A DNA stretch of 5,335 nucleotides, taken from NCBI GenBank assembly GCA_021789755.1, contig JAJYJD010000258.1, positions 1 to 5,335 of the forward strand, given 5' to 3'. A program made the position numbers and the translations under genes. Numbering within the stretch: position 1 is the stretch's first letter; each line of letters begins with the position of its first letter. Positions 4,969 to 5,335 of the stretch are shown here, one piece after another. The DNA comes from Bacteroidota bacterium (GTDB lineage: Bacteria > Bacteroidota > Ignavibacteria > Kryptoniales > JAKASW01). Under the pieces are notes generated by a model, which did not search any database, was not told where the DNA came from, and saw nothing but the letters and a program-made list of their open reading frames with translations.

Positions 4969-5335
4969 ATGCGATACATAAAGATAGCAGCCTTCGTCTT
5001 CACGGCAATCCTGGCGACTGCCGCGATGACACAGGCACAGGACATGAAAGGTATGAAAGGCATGGGTGACATGCACGGTACGAGCATGACTTCCAAAGCC
5101 AAGACGACGACCATCCAGGGAGAAGTTGTCGACCTTGCATGTTATCTCACGAAAGGTCAGCATGGCGCGAGCCACGAGGAGTGCGCCAAGATGTGCATCA
5201 ACAGCGGCCTGCCCGTCGGCATTCTCAGCAAGGACGGCAAGGTTTACCTGGCGATTACCGCCAAGCACAAGGAGGCGAACGATCTCCTTGTCCAATACGC
5301 CGCGAAGGAAGTCAAGGTAACAGGCACAGTCGACA
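4969..5335 (+). CDS. Exported protein with MxxM segment and Cys/His domain, cut at right edge
   Basis: The 122 visible codons start MRYIKIAAFVFTAILATAAM and remain open at the window end. The start is a good signal peptide (basic MRYIK, hydrophobic core, likely cleavage after TQAQ, residue 24), so the mature protein is exported. It opens with a methionine-rich stretch, DMKGMKGMGDMHGTSM (25-40), with Met at 26, 29, 32, 35 and 40, and His36, a spacing typical of copper(I)-binding segments. A domain then follows: IQGEVVDLACYL (49-60), with Cys58, His65, His69, Cys72 and Cys76 close together, then LPVGILSKDGKVYLAI (81-96) and VKVTGTV (115-121). The repeated GEVVD / VTGTV strands suggest a small barrel. 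I do not recognise a named family; copper or other metal binding is an inference. AGGAGG lies 5 bases before the ATG, and the gene starts 20 bases after the superoxide dismutase stop, so the two are likely one operon. Confidence 0.85.
   Translation, partial: MRYIKIAAFVFTAILATAAMTQAQDMKGMKGMGDMHGTSMTSKAKTTTIQGEVVDLACYLTKGQHGASHEECAKMCINSGLPVGILSKDGKVYLAITAKHKEANDLLVQYAAKEVKVTGTVD

Noticed and set aside
4409..5295. Minus-strand frames of 177 and 139 codons opposite sod and the Met-rich gene
   Set aside because: They are antisense to firmly identified coding sequence, with no ribosome binding site and no recognisable domain.

Overview
The window comes from a bacterial chromosome of moderate G+C. 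It is an ordinary housekeeping stretch with a few unfamiliar genes. A glycolytic gap ... pgk block is interrupted by two exported proteins. A-T-rich promoter elements of the TTG-N17-TA-rich type, degenerate CGAAT/CGCAAAG intergenic repeats and the protein style suggest the Bacteroidota/Chlorobiota/Ignavibacteria side of the FCB group. This is an inference from general look, not a firm placement.

Left half (minus strand, read right to left). gap (glyceraldehyde-3-phosphate dehydrogenase, 2931-1921) has its own candidate promoter and a strong intrinsic terminator just after its stop. After the terminator come two exported proteins that I do not recognise (1845-1174 and 1177-434). They overlap by 4 bases (ATGA) and look like diverged tandem paralogues. 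Only 4 bases separate the second from pgk (phosphoglycerate kinase, 429-1), which runs off the left edge. GapA and Pgk catalyse consecutive glycolytic steps; the exported pair has no obvious metabolic link to them.

Middle (about 2932-3480). This divergent intergenic region has no convincing gene. It holds the gap promoter, a short CGCAAAG repeat patch, a longer patch of degenerate (C)GAAT/ATTCG(TG) units with an inverted repeat and a 14-bp palindrome, and a rightward promoter whose layout matches the gap promoter.

Right half (plus strand). A 99-residue protein of unknown function (3481-3780) is followed 37 bases later by an A-type iron-sulfur carrier of the HesB/IscA/ErpA family (3818-4171). 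After a 186-base gap comes an iron/manganese-family superoxide dismutase with an atypical active-site surround (4358-4948). Twenty bases further on is the start of an exported protein with a Met-x-x-Met segment and a Cys/His-rich domain (from 4969), cut by the right edge. Fe-S assembly, superoxide removal and a possible metal-binding exported protein make a loose redox/metal theme. No mobile element, CRISPR array, tRNA or rRNA was seen.
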